From Plectrocnemia conspersa (taxonomy: Eukaryota > Arthropoda > Insecta > Trichoptera > Polycentropodidae), in contig VTFK01000073.1 in the NCBI GenBank assembly GCA_009617715.1, positions 868,001 through 932,000 of the forward strand: a stretch of 64,000 nt of DNA, written 5' to 3'. A program made the translations under genes and the position numbers. Each line of letters opens with the position of its first letter. The first letter of the stretch is position 1. Below the pieces are notes generated by a model that worked only from the letters and a program-made list of their open reading frames with translations, was not told the origin of the DNA and did not search any database. Shown here piece after piece: positions 24,650 through 38,420 of this stretch.

Positions 24650-24735
24650 CGTAGTCCGTAACGTCTCGGACTAATAACTCTGAGGTTACGGGCTCCAGCC
24701 CCGGCAGCGGCACTCAAATTTGTATTTATAAAAAA
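24650..24735 (+). mobile_element. SINE family 2, tRNA-derived head
   Basis: TAGCGTAGTCC fits the A-box consensus at 10 of 11 positions, and GGCTCCAGCCC resembles a B box about 35 bp downstream, with the tRNA-like stem CGGACT between. It then runs into A-rich sequence (AAAAAAAAAA at about 24749). The sequence is unrelated to SINE family 1. It could not fold as an intact tRNA, since the acceptor stem is absent. Confidence 0.65.
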
Positions 24736-24779
24736 TGCGCTATCATAAAAAAAAAAACGGTATAAATGTAGTGACATCT

Positions 24780-25399
24780 ATTGGTTATAAATTATATTAC
24801 ATAAAATAATTTATAATTATTAATATAGATTCCCAGTCTTTGTTTGGTGAGTAATATTTACTCATTAAATCTGATTGACTTACTCAGTTGATACAGATTT
24901 ATCCCGTTGTTATGCATTGCGCTTACGCATGTCAGGTTACGACATAAGATTTATTAAAAATAAAAAAAATATATTTAAATAAAATATCCCGGAATTTCTT
25001 GTAGGAATTTTGTGGGAAATAAAAATAGATAATATTAATATTTTCTCATATCTACAAAACCTTTTTTTATATATTTTCTATTAAAATTAAGTTTATTACA
25101 TTATTTTAAAAACAGACCGGAGAATAATGCTTAAGGATATTGCGAACTAAGTGAATATACAAGATATACATTTCTCTCAAGCTTCTCAGAGGTAATTACT
25201 AAATTTTAAGCATTAAACCTCATAAAAGCAAATTATTTTAGAGATACATATTTCATTAACTCTTATAATAAAATTAAAATTGTTAACATGGTACTTAATA
25301 AGTATTGATTATAAATTGTAATGCTTTTGCTTAAGACGCAATATTGCCATTGCTGAGATTTCAATAATCTCTTTATATAAACTTGGTGCATATGTCGAG
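24780..25399. other. A+T-rich noncoding stretch
   Basis: No coding frame or repeat family recognised. A small balanced patch at about 24880-24950 has no clear content. Confidence 0.5.
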
Positions 25400-25740
25400 A
25401 GTATATAAAGTACATAAGCTCCCGTAGGTCAGTTGTATAATGATGGTGGGTAGGTTAATCGCGTAGTTAAATATTAAAGGTTTCCTATCGAGCCTATCTA
25501 GGGTTGCATTATCCTTGGGTGCATTAGTCCGGAAAGGATAAATAGGGTAAGCTCTGCCGAGCTGTGCTCCCGTTGCTTTTCTAGTGTGTTGTTGTATGTG
25601 GGTGTAAGGAAGGTGGTCCACTGTGAAAGTAGCTCTCTCTGTACGAATCCAGGATTAGTGGACGCAACTCGCCTGTAACGCGGTTACCCCTTTACCAGTG
25701 GTAGATTAGCGTTAATTAAACAACTCTCTGAGTCGACGTG
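25400..25740 (-). mobile_element. SINE-like repeat block (candidate)
   Basis: A sharply bounded GC-rich block of about 340 bp. On the minus strand its right part reads TGGTAAAGGGG, an exact A-box consensus match (TRGYNNARNNG), then about 45 bp on GGATTCGTAC, a partial B box. This suggests a tRNA-derived SINE on the minus strand with its tail near 25400. An open minus-strand frame of 82 codons has no protein similarity; a stray S-W-I-R reading there is not part of the Dpr gene. No second copy is present in the window. Confidence 0.45.
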
Positions 25741-27639
25741 TATAATACCGAATTTTGACATTCAAGTGCTTTCCAGTTTAACATACGTATTGTAAACCCT
25801 AAATAATATATACCTAAAATTTATACAATGTAGTAAATATTAAATAATATCATTAACAATTATACATATATTATCATAGAGCATAAAAAAATACATAAAA
25901 TAGATTGGGTAGAATAAAATAATTTTATTCAAAATAGAATTTCAACATTCAAAAGGACCCTCGAGTCTCGACCCACATTTTTATAATCCTTTTATTAAAA
26001 TATATGTATAATAGAATCAGAAGCAAAAGGTTACCAATTCAGATAAAGTGATTCTTAAATTTTTGCACTCTGTACATGTATATAACGTATTATATTAAAT
26101 AACCTTTTTGATACGATCCATTTTTGTTGTTGAATAAAGTCACTTTAATGTTTCAATGGAGTACACGGCTCATTGAAATACACTATTTTTATTTTGCTTT
26201 TGAATATGCTGCGTATTCATAAAAAAATATTAAGCTGTCAAATCCGCCGAATAAAATTGGGTGAAACGTGAAATCAATCCACGTGGGAAATGTGCTTTTA
26301 AAATCACGAGTCTGCCTTAAAGAATTTTTACTACAAAAACGAGAGAGTGTTTTACGCTCAATAAAACTCAATCAATCATTTTAAGATTCGAGCATTTACA
26401 ATTTTCAAATCGATTTATGAATGCATTGTAGTAATTAAAGTAACTAAAAATACAGCCTCTATGGATTTAGTAAACGATATATTTTTGTGTTAGATACATA
26501 AAGTAGAAAAATATCGTTATTAAAATATTACTATATGTTGTATTTTTGAGATTAATTCCAGTTTTCATGTTACATTAAAATATGGTAAGAGCTTGTCTGG
26601 AGCATCACGTCACGATACATCTTAAAGTTATTGTCACATCTGTAAGAGTGCTTGCTCTACTTGTTTGAAAAATGTGTATTTTACTAGCAGTTCTCAATCT
26701 TTTCTTAAAGTAAATTTCTCGTTTTTAAACAACGTTTGTTTTATGGATGAGTAGTCCAAAGAAAAATATATCATATGGTATGAGAAAACAAATATTGCAA
26801 GCAAGAGGAAAAACATTTTATTTACATGTGGTACCCTTATGTATGTAATTTAAATTTTAAAAAGATTTTAAATTGAATGTTATATTTTTACATACGTAAG
26901 GTTTGTAAAAATTGTTTATTTAGTTATTTTTGTGAAAGCATATTGTGATTTTACGGTGTAAGAAAAATTGTGCAATTATAAATGTTTTGAGATTGCGATT
27001 GCTACTCCAAGCGTTTATCACTTTAATTTTTTTAATTAAAGACTTAGATGCTGGAAAATAATAACAAGAGACTATGCTTATTTTATTAAAGCTTGTTTTT
27101 TTTATTTATAGAATTATTTTTTTGGTGATTTTTGCTTATATTGCTATTTTAAGCCCGTTAAACAGCCTCTTTGTGTAACTAAATTTAATAAATTAAGAGC
27201 AGGTAAACAACAAATTATATTTCTGTTTACATTTATTTTTTTATTTAAATATTTTGAGTTAGGTTGGGCTAGGCCTAACTCAACATAGCTCAACCCAACT
27301 CACATTTGTATGTGAACACATTTTATCTGTTTAATTGCTTTGCGTTTATTTTTTTTAAAAAAAGGGTACAAATGTATTACATTTCAATTGCAATTTATAG
27401 ATTTTTCTATAAAATCTAGCCTTACAGTACAATTTTTGTAGAAAATATCTTTATTATATAAATAAAATTATTTTTATAATTAAGGAATGTCAAAAAAATA
27501 TGAAATCCGAAAAACCGTCAGATTATTTAATTTTTCTAAATAATAAATCTTAGATAATTTAAATTGATATATTTTGTAAAATTGATAATTTCATAAAATA
27601 TTTATAAAATTGGTAATTTTTATTAAAATTAAAACATTT
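25741..27639. other. A+T-rich noncoding stretch
   Basis: Mostly A/T-rich. Holds the inverted repeat at 27255-27302 and a minor balanced patch at about 26150-26360 with no gene evidence. Confidence 0.5.
27255..27302. repeat. inverted repeat of GTTAGG-type sequence
   Basis: TGAGTTAGGTTGGGCT and AGCTCAACCCAACTCA pair at 14 of 16 positions around AGGCCTAACTCAACAT; an inner GAGTTAGG/CCTAACTC pairing is also possible. Such GGTTAGG-rich fold-backs are common dispersed repeats in insects. Confidence 0.7.
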
Positions 27640-28320
27640 CATAACACATATTATATAAGCACATTTTTGTGGCTACCAGAGTTTGCGCTCTACTTATCCG
27701 AAGAAATTGCGTATTATGCCAGGCACTCTCAACTTTTTCGCGTTGTTTTCATCAAAAACATCGTTTGTTTGCCACATGATTTATTTCGAGTCGCCCGAGG
27801 GGAAATAAAAAAGGAAGACCTCACCATATTGCGGTCAGGTCGAAAGTGTTTACGTTCGGCGTCCTCTATAAAAACATCCCCTCGGATCTGATACGTTAAT
27901 CCTAAATGATGATCATTCCGGGGATGAGATCAACCAGACTTTACTTTCAGAAAAATCGCGTCTTACATACAAGCCCCCAGATTATATAGGGTGGTCTGAT
28001 AAAAAAGCGTAGGCGGCAAATGGAATACTTTGAGGATCAGGACCAAGTGCATTTGGGACCGAGATTAACTTCCAAAAAGGTTTATATTTATATATATTTT
28101 TCTTTCTTAAATATCAGACGTCACGAACAAAGGAAGTAATTTTAAATTTATGCAGCATGTTTTGTACACACACGCTGTGGAAAATGTAAATTTTAGAAGA
28201 GGAATGAAACTTTTAGAAGCTCTGCTGTACGTCTGCAAAATAGGTCAAAAGGTCGGTACACATTTTGAAGCCTTACTTAAACTGTCAATATGAGAATATA
28301 TTAGTTATGTAGCGTGTGTT
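27640..28320. other. GC-richer noncoding island, candidate regulatory
   Basis: Two balanced segments, about 27660-28080 and 28160-28380. The plus-strand 93-codon frame (27610-27891) starts in A+T-rich sequence and matches no family. A short inverted pair GACCTCACCATATTGCGGTCAGGTC lies at about 27817-27841. Candidate enhancer-type DNA. Confidence 0.35.
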
Positions 28321-28379
28321 TATAAACACTTCGCAGGTGTTTAAAGAACGCCGAAGCCATTAGAAGCTTTTGTGTTGAA

Positions 28380-29289
28380 AATTATAAATAGATTTTTTAT
28401 GATGTTTAAAAAGGTGTGATGTATAGTTTAAAAAAACTTCTTGCGAGTAACGTGATATTGGATAACTTATAAAAGAAAATTAATGTGTTTTAACGCGATA
28501 CTAAAAATATAAACTAACATATATCATACTGTTATATCTAAAAAAAAATTCAAGGTTCATTATTATAATAAAACGTCTCAAAGCTTGAATATATTAAGAA
28601 AAACGTCTCCGTATTATTTATCGCATTGATCAATTATAAAAATAAGCAAACTAGATGTTTGTTTAAAAAAGTTTTTTTAACTTATTCTTAAGATAGTAAA
28701 TTTAAAAATAAAATGACAGGATTTATATTTATTTGTATGTAATTAAATCTAAATAGAAAATGTATTTAAAATAAGTTTTTATTACAGTAATAAAAATCAT
28801 TATCGATGCTTTTATTATTTTATTTATCGATAAAATTTCGTTGATTTAATATATAATTTAAGTGAGTGTATTGTTACATTATCATCCATCAAATTAGGTA
28901 AAACCAAGAAAATTTAATTAATTATAAATCAAATTATTATTAGTTTATTAATCGTTCCCATAAATTTTCATTACTAAGGCCCAAACAAATATTTAACTTT
29001 AAGTTTATAACACTATCATAATATTTTTGCTACAGATTTAGGTTTGTCATTACGATATATTATGGTTATAAATAATGACCAGACAGTAACACTCTCTATT
29101 AAAGTACTTTTTTAGTATGGCTTTTAAAAACAGCTTTGTGTTAAAAACGATAAAATTTAACGCGTAAATTTTAATGCGGAAATCATATTTAATTTAATTT
29201 TTTTATTATCTAATTTTACTAGCAATTATATATATCGCAACAAATAGTACTAAATTATAGTAAGCTATTTCACTATTTCACACGTTTGC
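28380..29289. other. A+T-rich desert
   Basis: Nothing recognised. Confidence 0.5.
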
Positions 29290-29740
29290 TAATAAATTAA
29301 GATCCCTTTTGACAACGTAACACAAGCTGCAGACAAGTGAAGTCGTTGACCTAAAACAAGTGAAAATTGCAGAGGCAGATTTTACACTCTGTTTCAAAAG
29401 CTGTGTTCGGTTTTTACACCAAGGATTCACATACTACAGAGTAACGAATGACGGGTTTAAATGGTAAAGCTTGTTTGCTAAATTCGCCATGACACATGTG
29501 TCCCAAACTCCGCTGAAACTTTTGATAACGAACTGCGAAAAGCTATTAGTGTAAGTAATTTCAGTGGTATACGTCCAACCAGTATTCTTGACTATTCTGA
29601 GCCAAATAGAAATCACCTATTGTGTTGCTAATAACAAAATAGTACTTTGTGGCTATTGATTCGAACGACATTCGCTGATTAGCATATTGCTTAAAATGAC
29701 AGTATGACTGATATATTTTGTCCTTTGATGTGGTTTAATT
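29290..29740. other. GC-richer noncoding island
   Basis: Moderately balanced block with no recognised protein; a minus-strand 60-codon frame is the longest. Candidate regulatory DNA by composition only. Confidence 0.28.
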
Positions 29741-29819
29741 CAACTGCAAATGTAACAATTATTTTGGATTGGCTTTGAACATTAGTGAATTGAAAATCTA
29801 TCATAATTAATAAAATCAT

Positions 29820-29873
29820 AGTTATTATTGATAATGAATATGATATAGTTATTATTGATAATGATATATTAAT
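29820..29873. repeat. two-copy tandem repeat, 27 bp period
   Basis: AGTTATTATTGATAATGA occurs twice, starting at 29820 and 29847, with an ATATGATAT-type spacer. A recent local duplication in A+T-rich DNA. Confidence 0.8.
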
Positions 29874-29879
29874 ATTTTG

Positions 29880-31909
29880 ATATAATTTATTACAACTTAT
29901 AAATTTGTATATACGAGTATATTTATTAGATTTTTTTTATGAATATACTTTTATGAATACAAATTGAGAAGCTAGAGAATGCTTTTAATAAAAAAAGCTT
30001 CGCTACATTCAGTAAAAATATATGTACAAATTTCTATAAATCGAAACGTAGTTATAACCCACCAGAAAGCATATTTTCGATGTATAATTTCATTAGGTGA
30101 ATACATTTTTTGTTTATTTATTTTGTTAAAGGTTGAATTTAATCGATCTATTACAAATAAAAGTCTGAGCCCCTCTTTTTTTTTAATATTTATAAACTAT
30201 TATTTTATTAATTTACTGAGTTTTTGGTACTAAATAGCACATCATATAATTGACGTACCAAAAAAAAGTACATAGATTTATTTGTAGAATCAGAACGAAT
30301 CCTTTTTTGATTTACATATTTCAATATTAAAAAAATGCAGAAAATAGTATAAAATTAATATTGCTATTAATTTTTTTGTTATATATTATATATTGTGTAT
30401 TATTATAATCCGTTTGTTACTAGTATGTAATTTTTTTATGGCCTTTATGAATTTTCATTATATAATTTAATAATTGTATTCTAGCACGCAAAACTCAGCT
30501 TAAAATAATTTTATATAACATTTATTTTAAAATATATTATGAAATTATAAAAATGTATATTAAAGTATTTGCATTTAGTGTAATATTTGTAGTTTTTATA
30601 ATGTGATTATAATGTGAAGTGATGCATAGTTTTTTATGCATTGCTTCTATGAGATTTAATTTCAAATATGGTAAAAGTTTTTAGTTGCGGGCTTAGTTTT
30701 TTGTTATTGAAATATTTTTGTATTTTATGAATTGCTTAAAAATTGATTAGTTAATTAGTTGTATAAACTAAAATATGGTAATATATTTGGTTGTATATTA
30801 AAAGTAAATAAAAAAAAAAACAATCACCACAAAATTTAATTGCTTCACAATTTTACATATAAATACCTATATAAAATTGCAAAAGTAAATATATGGTAAA
30901 GCTTAGCAAAATATACTTATGTACACCTGTATATATAATATAAAATGCATCACTACATTAAAAAGGTAATAAATTTTAATTAAATTAAAAAAGTAAATTT
31001 TCCTTTTCTTTTTTTAAAATCTATAAATCAAAATTGATTTATTAGTAGCTTCATATAGTATATTTTTATTTCTATTTCTTTATATATAATGATACAATAT
31101 AAGCAAAAATAAAAGTAAAATTATAAGTGCTTAAAAATAAGAGTAAATTGAAGTCTCTAAAAATGATTCATTAGTAGAAGAAAAAAAACAATTCATATAT
31201 TTGAAATATAAATCAAGTTAATTTGTATTAGAAAAAAATCTCATTTTATCTTATCAATTCAAGGTTAGGTACAAAAAAATACAAAAAATATGAAATATAT
31301 GATACAGAAGAAAAAAACTATTACATAAAATGTAATTCAATTTATATTGTATTGTAGCAATATTTTTTAATATTTATTCTGTTGCATATATGCTAAAAAG
31401 GCGTATGTTAGGCTGATTATTATAAGTAAGGTCAGGTTAAGTTTGTTTGTTTTATGCAAAAGAATAAACTTTTGCTGAAATTATTTAATATCTTTGTGTT
31501 TATAATAACCACCTTCTAACCAAACAAAATTAATTTAACTGATAAATTAACTATACATAAAGAAAAAAAACTCGTTTTAGTAAGAGTTTGTCGATCGATA
31601 GTAAAAAATGGAACTGTAATTGTATAACAATTTAGATGCAGATAAAAATATTTTGGAAGCAAAAAGTTCCAGTTTTCATTTCACTAAATGAATTAAGATG
31701 AATGGAGATTATTTTAAAAATAAATTAAAATCACGTTTAAAATAACATGCTTGTTCAAATTATAGATTTTTTATCTTGTAAAAATGCTAAAAAAATTTAA
31801 TGTTCTCTTGGATCTGATCTACAAAGATATCTTAAATAAATACGAATAAGGTGTGTATACATTTATAAGTACACTTTGCAAACACAAATATGTTTATAGG
31901 ACCTTAACA
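29880..31909. other. A+T-rich desert
   Basis: Over 2 kb of A/T-rich sequence with no coding or repeat signal that I can support. Confidence 0.5.
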
Positions 31910-31926
31910 GCGCTTTTGTAAAGGCT

Positions 31927-32361
31927 ATGATAAAAAAGCATAACAATGGCTTTTTAGGAATTAAATTGCGTCGCGTTTCGCGCCAGCAAACCAAAAAGGA
32001 CCCTCACAAGTGCGCTTTGTGTCCCATCTGCGTTTTAGCTTGTGAATTTTCTTTTGCAACGGCTCGTCAACCATACGTTCCGCACTCGCGCTCCGCTTAT
32101 TTTGATTTACCGTCGAAATTATATCATAATGAGCAGTGTGCTTGGGTTTATGACCCCTGGCAACAGCGATTTCCATTTTTATTTCCACCCCGCAAACGTC
32201 AAATCCTTTTATTGCCTCAACCACGACGACTTAATATAACGACGCAAGGATATGAGAACTGCAGGAATTTTATAGCATTGATCGTTAACGAGCCATCGAT
32301 TGCTTGTGCTATTAAGAATCGAACTTTCCGACGAAAGCTCTACGCAGCGGTTATAAATTGA
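31927..32361 (+). other. island with the longest open frame in the window (144 codons), unrecognised
   Basis: Plus-strand frame of 144 codons in a balanced island (31920-32560). It contains a Cys pair cluster near residues 29-40 (C-A-L-C-P-I-C-V-L-A-C), which might suggest a metal site, but no known family follows and no His or Cys partners are placed as in a zinc finger. The opposite strand (87 codons) and another frame (65 codons) are also open, as expected if composition, not selection on a protein, keeps stops rare. No splice borders or TATA-type promoter seen. More likely a noncoding conserved element than a gene. Confidence 0.25.
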
Positions 32362-32599
32362 ATTCGTATGAGATTCAATTTTCGCTTAACCAAATACGGC
32401 TTCTATACAGACAATGCTTGGAATTCTTGTTTGTTCGATCTCGATACAAAATTGGATCATTTTAAAGTTACGTCGCAAACAAAATTGCATTATTGTAATT
32501 GTATATTGAGTTTCTCGAGTATTTTTTTATATGTCTCGAGAAATTTATCAATAATCTTATATAACATCACAATAAAAAAAAGCTAAAAATAAAACAGAT

Positions 32600-33469
32600 T
32601 TATTTATTCGCTTTTACAGCAAAAATAGGAATATGAACTTAGTATGTATTATATTTAAATACAATTTTATTTTAAATTTATGTACTAAATATATTTTAAG
32701 CTTAATGTCGTAGCTTTTGAGAAGTTAATTAAAATATACTAGTAGTATATATAATAATAAGTAAAGATAAATAATGGACTAATGTTACACATCAAAATTT
32801 TCCTCATTTTAATAATGAGTGCGGATAAGATTTTTTTTTAATCCATAATATAATAGTTGCTTAAAAACATCTATCGGCAATAAACGTGTAAAATAATTTC
32901 GTGAATAGCCTATTTTTTGTGCCAGCTAGTATCTACGGATTTTTTGATCATATTTATGTATTACGTTTTGTCAAAAGTAAGCCTCAATAGGCCCTTTGTG
33001 CAGTTTGATCAATTCACTAAAGGAAGTTAAACCAGGATAAGTTTATCTTTTGATGCAGCGTTTGCCTACTGTCTGAAGAATAATTGATTCGGTACCTTAC
33101 AATAAATATCTATAGCTTTATATACTGTTAAAATTTCTGTATATGCATAGTTTTGTTTCACGAAATTCTTAACACTTGACTAAAATTTTTTTTAATTCAT
33201 CTCTAACAAATAATTCTTTTTATTTATTACTACGGATAATTTTATTTATATATCGTTGAGACAATAGGTTTAATTATAGTAGATTTATTACTAATATTTT
33301 TAAATTTTATCAGAAAAATGCTTTCTTTATTAAATATTATGGCCGTTTTTAGTGTATCTGAGGGACTAGTAAATTTATTTCATTAAAATTAAATTGAGTC
33401 ATGTGCATCTGTCACAGTTAAGTGTTTATTTAAAAAAATATGCTAATTAATATTTATAAATAAATAGGT
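32600..33469. other. A+T-rich desert
   Basis: Nothing recognised. Confidence 0.5.
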
Positions 33470-33740
33470 ATCAGTGGCGGGCGTCAATGTTGAATGCGAG
33501 AAAGTATAAATTAATCGTAGTGAGAAATGAGTTATGATCATCAGATCCGCTCCAATTATGTAAATACAAGTCGTGATTAAATTCGTTGAATATCATTGAT
33601 CATCGTTGGCGAATGGTGAACGGGTTTAAAAAAATACGTTATTTTTTTCTGGACGATTTTTAACCATACGCTTAAATAAGGACAGCGCTCTTTGTCTTGG
33701 GCGTGACAATGAAGAAAAAATCTTTACCACGTAATTACGT
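33470..33740. other. GC-richer noncoding island
   Basis: Balanced patch with two TGATCATC/GATCATCG-type sites near 33535-33605. No open frame of interest. Candidate regulatory DNA. Confidence 0.3.
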
Positions 33741-34659
33741 CATGTGAATAAAAAACTGTATTGTTTAAAAGAAAAATAACGACTTATAACGCGTCATTCA
33801 TAAACCATTTTTATTACAAATAGTTTTAAAGCGCCTATTTTCAAATAAAAAAAAAATCATTTTAAATTTGTGGATTTATAAAGCCCTTGAGTGTAGAATT
33901 TGCTAGAAAGTTTATTTTTTGAATTTTCAATATTTTTTTTTTAATTAATTACTATTTTAAATATAAAATCTTGAGTGAAATCTAAAAATCTAAAAAAACT
34001 ACAAGTCTGTCTATAATCAATGGATGTAATCTAATATATTTATTTAAATTTTTTTGTAAAAAAATTTAATCAATCAATATGCCACAAATTGCTAAATCAT
34101 GTTATTTTAATGCACGTTAATAAAAGTCGATATTTTTGTTATAAATAATATGATTGAAATTAATAAAAAATATGTATTGTAAAAGGTCATTAATCATACG
34201 TACATATATAGTGTAAAACCGACGGTAATCTAATCTGAAACTCACTTAATTTTATTACGAGTAAAAACAAAACTATTGCGACATTTACGACATGTTATGA
34301 ATTATTATTGTTCTACACACATTTACATGGCACAAAATACAAAAAAATAAACATATGATATTTGTAGTAAATAAAATATATAACACTCTATAAATCATGC
34401 CCTTGATATTAAAAATAAATGTACAGTAATAAAAAGGTTTAACTATTTAATAAGAACATCAATTAATATTTATAAGCTAATTTGGAATACCCGCAAAAAC
34501 AGTTTAGCTGTATGTCTAATAGCAAATTAAATATTTACTAGACCCATTAACGAAAACCTATTATGGTAGACTATAATTTATTTCTGAGATTATATATCAC
34601 GTTATTGATTTTTACTTTACTATGACGTATTATATAATCTATATATAATAGTTGTACCG
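33741..34659. other. A+T-rich desert
   Basis: Nothing recognised. Confidence 0.5.
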
Positions 34660-35190
34660 ATTTCGCAGTGGCGTTGCTAACACATAAAACTTTATTCTTC
34701 ACCTACTTAATTTGAATAATAAACTGCTATTCTAAAATTATGCTTAAATAATACAAAACACACTCTTTCGTGCACATTAATGGTGATTTTTGCATAATTT
34801 TCAACGTAATAAAATTGGCACAATCGTCGATTACGGCGTCCGTATCGCGGCATGTTAATTGACGATTACGCGAGCTTTGCTCCGATTTTACTGCCCTAAA
34901 AAGTAAAATAATATCAGTATGAAATTGTGTTTTTTGTTTTTAGTACAAAGACTGTAATTTACATTCGGCGCGCCTGCGTAACGAGATTATAATTTGTCGC
35001 CAGGAGCTTTTTACGAAGCTCAAGGAAAAGCTTTCTTTACGTATTCTTTACTGTCTCACAAACGTACGTTTGCGTCGCTTAAAATATGTACGGTCAACGA
35101 TCTTTTATGTATTTTGCACGACCTTAAAGGGTCAAATGTCAGCGTCGCGTCGGCGTGAATTTAACACCTACTAGGTATATATATTTCACA
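34660..35190. other. GC-richer noncoding island, candidate regulatory
   Basis: CpG-containing block with GGCGCGCC at 34968-34975 and several CGTCG/CGACG steps. No open frame above 60 codons is reported on either strand, despite the low stop density expected from its composition. This argues further against protein coding and for a noncoding role. Confidence 0.4.
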
Positions 35191-36299
35191 AAAAAAACGC
35201 TTCAAGAGGTCGCATAAATTTTCAATATATTGCTCGTTGATTTAACTTTTTAATGTTAAAAAAACAGGTTAAGCATGATTTAAAAATATAAAAAAACGTA
35301 ATTTGATTCCCATGTTGAAAATGAAATATTAAAGATTTTAATTAGGCTATGTAAATCATGTTTCACTATAAAAGATTAAATCCAAGTAGTGCGTTTAAAA
35401 TATTTAAAGATAAACGTTATAGCTTTTCTCTGACGCTACAATTAGATGTTGATCGATTTTCTAAAATAAAACTTTGATTGTAAAGATCATATATCAACCA
35501 CAAAACATTATTTATTTGTTAAATAACAATAAGAGAAGCGTTAAGATTTAAATAGGAGACTGAGAAAATAGTATTTGTTAATTGTTGCAAGATTATCCAT
35601 TTTAACACGGTCTTCCAAATTTACACCCTATTCAATTGACTTGACACTAGGGCTTTTATTATTGAATCATACCTTACTAGTATTTAGCGTTGTATTTAGA
35701 CATCCATAAATATTAATACAACTTAATAGCTAGTTTGTACTATAGTGCTTTAATCCATTAGGATTCATTTGACATTCAGATAACAGCTTTAAATCAACAT
35801 ATTTATTAAAATATCGTGTTTCATATTTATTTTACGAAAACAACACACATGTATAGAGCTTATTTTACTTATTAATAAGCGGGATGTAAACGAGGATTAC
35901 TAATCCTCGAAGGGTTTTGCATAGTTAATGGATTACTTTTTTTATGTTAGGCGTGCCGGGAAATAATATTTTGCGATTAGTAAATTCTCTAATTGAAGTC
36001 GAAATTGCAAATGGTTTTTGCATCTTATGTTTTGGAATATTATTTTAAGACGTACACAGAATATTTATAAATACATTATATAATTGTATACATATATACA
36101 TATCATAATTGTATAAGACAATCCATATTTTTTTCAAGGTATACTTGGTTAAATTATTCGACCGGAATTTTAATAGTGAAAGTATAACTGCCATACAATA
36201 CAAAAATACTTGTAATTAAAATGCAAATTAAGAAAAATATTTTACAGATGCATCATGATAGCCATTATACAAATATTTATAAAAAATAAAAAAAATAGT
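35191..36299. other. A+T-rich stretch
   Basis: A small block near 35880-35915 carries GAGGATTACTAATCCTC, a short perfect inverted repeat. Nothing else recognised. Confidence 0.45.
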
Positions 36300-36448
36300 T
36301 ATGATGCACATTACATAGATGAGGATCATTCCTCATCATTTTTATCTGCTCCTCATAGCTATCGCCAAAAACAAGAGAGGCATTATCAAGCGGTGACTTC
36401 CTGGCCGCAATGGAAAGGAATAAGTAACGCAATCGCAACTCTCTAAGG
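36300..36448. other. left part of an island interrupted by the hAT element
   Basis: Balanced sequence that resumes at 37933-38400 on the other side of the hAT insertion. Joining the two at the 8 bp target gives one continuous island of about 600 bp, so the island is older than the transposon. A 63-codon frame at 36255-36446 has no family match. Confidence 0.4.
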
Positions 36449-37932
<1,484 letters not shown>

Positions 37933-38420
37933 CTGTAAGGCATTCTAAAGCTCGCAGCCGATAGTCACTAAGCGTTGACGGTTGACACACCATAGTGTTT
38001 CAGTCAGTAAACGCGAATGCAATAATTTTTTTCTCAAAGCTCATAGAAAAAGGGCACTATTCAAATACTAGGATATCACTGGGACATCTCAGACATTTTC
38101 TTTGATCTCTCTCTTCCGTTCCTGACAATGGAGCTACTATATTCAAGGACGCTACTCACTATCGTATCGTACAGAATGCGAATAGCTAATAAATTATTTA
38201 AGTGACACGCGCTCAGCATAACAAAGCCGAGTAATTCTCGATATTCCAAGCAAAGGACTCAAATTGGATCATTGTGGTAATCCAAAATGAGTGAAATCGG
38301 ACCTAAGATTGTCATAGCTCACATATTGATGACGGAAACTTAAGTAGCTCGAAAAAAAAAGTAAACAAGATCGTTCGAAAAATCGAAGTCACTTAACTTT
38401 CAAAGAAGTAGCTCCTGGTA
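37933..38420. other. right part of the interrupted island, candidate regulatory
   Basis: Balanced sequence continuing the island broken by the hAT element. No protein family, tRNA or repeat recognised. Confidence 0.35.

Noticed and set aside
25600..25660. Minus-strand S-W-I-R reading that might be the missing Dpr exon
   Set aside because: It continues T-E-R-A-T-F-T-V-D-H-L, not K-R-D-x-H-I-L-T-V-G, lies on the wrong side of the 5013-5143 exon, and is part of a SINE-like block.
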